Source: CALAED01 sp937891035 (GTDB taxonomy: Bacteria; Actinomycetota; Actinomycetes; Streptosporangiales; Streptosporangiaceae). Taken from it: 17,961 nucleotides of DNA. The stretch is from positions 1 to 17,961 of the forward strand of contig DASQSZ010000125.1 in assembly GCA_035642125.1 (NCBI GenBank), written 5' to 3'. The notes under the pieces are model-generated. The model searched no databases, was not told the origin of the DNA, and saw only the letters and a list, made by a program, of their open reading frames with translations. This document shows positions 15,248 to 17,961 of this stretch, piece after piece. Made by a program: the position numbers and the translations under genes. Every line of letters begins with the position of its first letter. The stretch's first letter is position 1.

Positions 15248-17961
15248 TCAGAATGGAAATGGTTCGATCGGCGGCGGTACCCATGGTTTACAGGGGCCAG
15301 GATTTCGCCCGCCGAGGCCGGCGACACATTTATCACCGCCACTGCCTCCTCCGGGAGGCGGCGGCGCGGGATTCCCGCCCTTATCACCATTGGAGCCGCC
15401 ACCATCTTTGCCCGGCTGCTTGAAGCAGTTCAAGCAATCCTTGTTGGACTCCGAAACGCACTTGAGGCAAAAGGCGCAGGCCATCACCTTCGCCTCGCCG
15501 CCCTGCGGCATGCCGGGGTAGAGGCAGCTCAAGCACGTATACGGGCAAACCGGACCTGAGCATTGCATGAGGCAACCCAGTACGGGCGGGATGCGAGCAA
15601 TCCATTTCCGGATACGGGGAGGGCGCGGCGCGGGAGTTTCAGGCGGGCTCGGCCGATCCGTCTTCGGTGTCGGCGAGGGCGTCGTAGGCGGCGGCGTCGG
15701 GCCGCCGGGAGACGGCGAGGGGGTCGGTGTCGGCGTTGGTGATTCGTTCGGTGACGGCGACGGCGTGGTCGGTTCTGGAGACGGTGTCTCCGGGTCGGAC
15801 GGTTCTGGGGACGGAGTGTCTGGATCGGGGGATTCCGGGTCGTTTACCGGGTTGGCGACGGGCAAGGGGCCGCATTGCAGCGGGCTGGCGATCGGGGTCA
15901 CGCTGATGATTCCCGGGTCGAGCGGACCGATTGTGCCGTCGACGGAGTTGTCGCCCAGCTCTGGGGTGACGAGCTGTTCGGCGCGGTCGACGATCTGGTT
16001 GAGCTGCTCCTGGGAGATCCCGGGCATGGACGGCGGCCGCGGGTGCGGCGTGCGGGAGACCTTCCTGGCCAGGGAGGCCTGGATCTCGGCGGGGCTGGGG
16101 CGGGGCGGCGCGGGTCTGGCGTGGCCGTGGCCGCCGCCGCGGCCGCCGCCGCCACCGCCACCGCGCCCTCGAGATTTCTTGCTTCTTCCCCCGCCGCCCC
16201 ACACGCCTCCGGAGGCGGAGCCGGAATTCTTTCCGCCGCGCCGTTTCTTGGATCCGGGCAACCGCACACAGCCCCAGTCGCCGCCGCGCCAGTAGCGCCC
16301 TGGACCGCAGCGGTTCCCACCGGACGGGGGAATGTAGTGGCCGGTCGGGTCGATGTTGATCAGCGGGTCGGCGTTGGCGTAGGTGTAACGGTTCGCCTGG
16401 GTGGAGGGGACGGGTTCGAGGGTGTAGTCGTCGCGGCTGGCGAAGCCGCCGGTGCCCGGGGTGTACCAGCGGGCGTGCATGTCGACGCGGCCGGTCGTCG
16501 GGTCGCTGTATTCCCCCTGGTAGCCGAGCGCGGGCTGGATGCCGGCGGTCGCCGTGCGCTCACCGAACGGCCCGTAGGCCCGGGAGCCGGTGACCCTCGT
16601 CGCGGCGGGGTCGAGGGTGGTGGTGAGATCGTCGTGCTGGTCGGCCTGGGCCCAGCCGCTGGACGTGCCCTCCTTGACGCCGATGGGCTGGCCCCCCGGG
16701 GTGCGGGTGAACGCCGACTGGACGGCGCCGCCGTCGTCCGTGATCGCGACGGGGTCATTCTCCAGGCCGCCGTAGGCCATTCGCTGGGGCTGGCCCGCCT
16801 GGGTTCGGGTGGCGACGCGGTCGAGGCCGTCGTAGGAGTAGCTGACGTCCCCATCGGTGATGAGGCGGTCGAAGGCGTCGAAGCGCAGTGGCCTGGTGAC
16901 GCCTCCAGTGGTCTGGCCGGTGCGGGCGCCGCGCGGGTTGTAGGTGTAGGTGGTGCCGCCGCCCGAGGTCAGCCGGTTGCGTTGGTCGTAGGTGTAGATG
17001 GTGGCGCCGGCCTGGACGCGGTTGCCCGCGGCGTCCCATTTGTAGCCTGTGGTGGCGCCGCCGGGTGCGGTCCAGCCGGTGAGCCGGCCGAGCTTGTCGT
17101 AGGCGTAGGTGTTGTGCCCCGCGCCCGCGGTGCCGGTGGTCGTCTTGGCGGCGAGGTGGTCGTCGTTGTCGTACGCATAGGTCGTCGAGTTGAGCAGCGT
17201 GTTGGCCGAGGTGCGCACCTCGTCGGTCTTGACACGGCCCAGCGCGTCGTAGCCGAACGTGCGATGGGTGCCGCCGCCTCCATAGCCGATGTCTTTTAGC
17301 CGGCCGTTGTCGTCGTAGGTCCGGCTCGCGGTCTGACCGGTGATGGAGTCGGTGGTGGACTTGAGCGCGTCGTCGCCGGTCCAGGTGAAGGACGCGCTGC
17401 CGGCGGCGTCGATACGGCTGGACAGCCGTCCCGACGCGTCGTAACCGAGCTGCGCGGCGGGCCGGCCGGCGGTGGCGACGGTCAGCGGCAGGCCGCGGTG
17501 GTTGTAGTCGACGGTCGTGTCGGCGTCGCCCGACGACGTGCTCTTAAGTCTGCCGGCGAGATCGTAATCAAAGTTCTTGGTGGCGGTCTCGGCCTCTGCC
17601 CCTGTCCCGGACAGCTTCTTGGGGCGATCGAGCGCGTCGTATTCGCGGGTGATCGTCACCCCGCCGGGACGTACCTCCCGTACCGGGTTGCCGACGGCGT
17701 CGTACGCGGTGGTCCACGTACGGTCCGCCGGGGCGGGATGAGCGGTGGTCGCCGGCTCGATCTCCGACTCGACCTGGCCCCAGGCGTTGTAGGTGGTGAT
17801 GGTCGAGTTGCCGCGGCCGTCGGTGAGCCGGGTGCGGTGGCCGGCGGCGTCGTAGCCGAAGCCGGTCGTGATCGACTCGGTGGCCGACACCGGCTCGACG
17901 AGCTTGACGAGCCGGTTCGCGGCGTCGAACTCGCTGGTGGTGGTGTGCCCCTCGGCGGTGG
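15248..17961 (-). CDS. RHS/YD-repeat protein with novel cysteine-rich C-terminus (5' end outside window)
   Basis: At least 903 residues; the frame is open at the right edge, so the N-terminus, any signal or translocation domain and the start are missing. About fifteen YD-type repeats run from 17961 to about 16500 (YDAAGHRTRL, YDASGRLSSR, YDALGRVKTD, YDKLGRLTGW and others). The conserved core end follows: GRVDMHARWYTPGTGGFASR, then NRYTYANADPLINIDPTGH, ending at 16337. In RHS and other polymorphic toxins the effector lies after this point. Here 362 residues follow: an Arg/Gly-rich tract (about 16250-16110), a short helical segment (about 16100-15950), a Pro/Ser/Thr-rich linker (about 15835-15629), a Cys-rich domain (15574-15425, ten Cys in 50 residues), and a Pro/Gly-rich tail with two more Cys. 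I recognise no toxin fold. GC falls in the Cys-rich part. Confidence 0.92.
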   Translation of the reverse strand, partial: TAEGHTTTSEFDAANRLVKLVEPVSATESITTGFGYDAAGHRTRLTDGRGNSTITTYNAWGQVESEIEPATTAHPAPADRTWTTAYDAVGNPVREVRPGGVTITREYDALDRPKKLSGTGAEAETATKNFDYDLAGRLKSTSSGDADTTVDYNHRGLPLTVATAGRPAAQLGYDASGRLSSRIDAAGSASFTWTGDDALKSTTDSITGQTASRTYDDNGRLKDIGYGGGGTHRTFGYDALGRVKTDEVRTSANTLLNSTTYAYDNDDHLAAKTTTGTAGAGHNTYAYDKLGRLTGWTAPGGATTGYKWDAAGNRVQAGATIYTYDQRNRLTSGGGTTYTYNPRGARTGQTTGGVTRPLRFDAFDRLITDGDVSYSYDGLDRVATRTQAGQPQRMAYGGLENDPVAITDDGGAVQSAFTRTPGGQPIGVKEGTSSGWAQADQHDDLTTTLDPAATRVTGSRAYGPFGERTATAGIQPALGYQGEYSDPTTGRVDMHARWYTPGTGGFASRDDYTLEPVPSTQANRYTYANADPLINIDPTGHYIPPSGGNRCGPGRYWRGGDWGCVRLPGSKKRRGGKNSGSASGGVWGGGGRSKKSRGRGGGGGGGRGGGHGHARPAPPRPSPAEIQASLARKVSRTPHPRPPSMPGISQEQLNQIVDRAEQLVTPELGDNSVDGTIGPLDPGIISVTPIASPLQCGPLPVANPVNDPESPDPDTPSPEPSDPETPSPEPTTPSPSPNESPTPTPTPSPSPGGPTPPPTTPSPTPKTDRPSPPETPAPRPPRIRKWIARIPPVLGCLMQCSGPVCPYTCLSCLYPGMPQGGEAKVMACAFCLKCVSESNKDCLNCFKQPGKDGGGSNGDKGGNPAPPPPGGGSGGDKCVAGLGGRNPGPCKPWVPPPIEPFPF
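15425..15574 (-). other. Cysteine-rich C-terminal domain of the RHS protein
   Basis: Two clusters of five cysteines are spaced C-x3-C-x4-C-x3-C-x2-C and C-x2-C-x2-C-x7-C-x2-C, separated by 15 residues. They read GCLMQCSGPVCPYTCLSCL and ACAFCLKCVSESNKDCLNCF. The pattern could bind metal (zinc or Fe-S) or be disulfide-bonded if secreted. A preceding segment KWIARIPPVL is basic and hydrophobic. By hand count, 15421-15480 has 31 G or C in 60, against 46 in 60 at 14101-14160 in glpX. Confidence 0.6.

Noticed and set aside
15875..17299. 474-codon plus-strand open frame opposite the RHS gene
   Set aside because: Gly/Val/Ala/Arg-rich mirror of the YD repeats; the minus strand carries the recognised repeats.

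Overview
This is GC-rich chromosomal DNA from an actinobacterium. GTG starts, GTGA/ATGA stop-start overlaps and GC-dominated third codon positions all fit. The gene order (ychF, DUF6542, rmuC, ispH, lipid-droplet-type protein, xseA, xseB, DUF4245, glpX) matches a block known from Mycobacterium (around Rv1112 to Rv1099) and Streptomyces. The separate rmuC, the RHS protein and overall style suggest a Streptosporangiales-type organism (Nonomuraea, Actinomadura or relatives), but that placement is inference.

Layout. 1-119 may hold the start of a leftward gene cut by the window edge, followed by about 280 bases without a convincing gene (120-398). 399-4667 (minus strand) carries ychF, a DUF6542 membrane protein, rmuC and ispH. 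4820-5452 (plus) is the small lipid-droplet-type protein, divergent from ispH. 5500-10365 (minus) is a tightly packed five-gene catabolic operon for trans-4-hydroxy-L-proline. In transcription order it encodes a DAO-family FAD dehydrogenase subunit (beta), a [2Fe-2S] subunit (gamma), an FAD/[2Fe-2S] subunit (alpha), a DHDPS-family deaminase and a hydroxyproline epimerase. 10451-12020 (plus) is xseA-xseB, the two subunits of exodeoxyribonuclease VII. 12084-13303 (minus) is a TetR regulator followed by a DUF4245 membrane-anchored protein. 13387-14427 (plus) is glpX, the class II fructose-1,6-bisphosphatase. 14449-15075 (minus) is a DUF1707/DUF4097-like protein. 15248-17961 (minus) is the 3' part of a large RHS/YD-repeat protein that runs off the right edge.

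How the genes work together. The hydroxyproline operon reads as a pathway: epimerisation of L- to cis-4-hydroxy-D-proline, oxidation by the alpha-beta-gamma dehydrogenase, then deamination to alpha-ketoglutarate semialdehyde. The last enzyme, the semialdehyde dehydrogenase, is not in the window. The operon sits between two genes that are neighbours in Mycobacterium, so it looks like an insertion into an ancient housekeeping block.

Most notable observations: (1) the RHS protein ends in an unrecognised cysteine-rich domain encoded by DNA of visibly lower GC; (2) a 23-codon mini-ORF, sitting on a 34-bp imperfect tandem duplication, links two dehydrogenase genes by ATGA overlaps on both sides; (3) five genes have a TANNNT -10-like hexamer 6-8 bases before a start codon that lacks a good ribosome binding site, which suggests leaderless transcripts.
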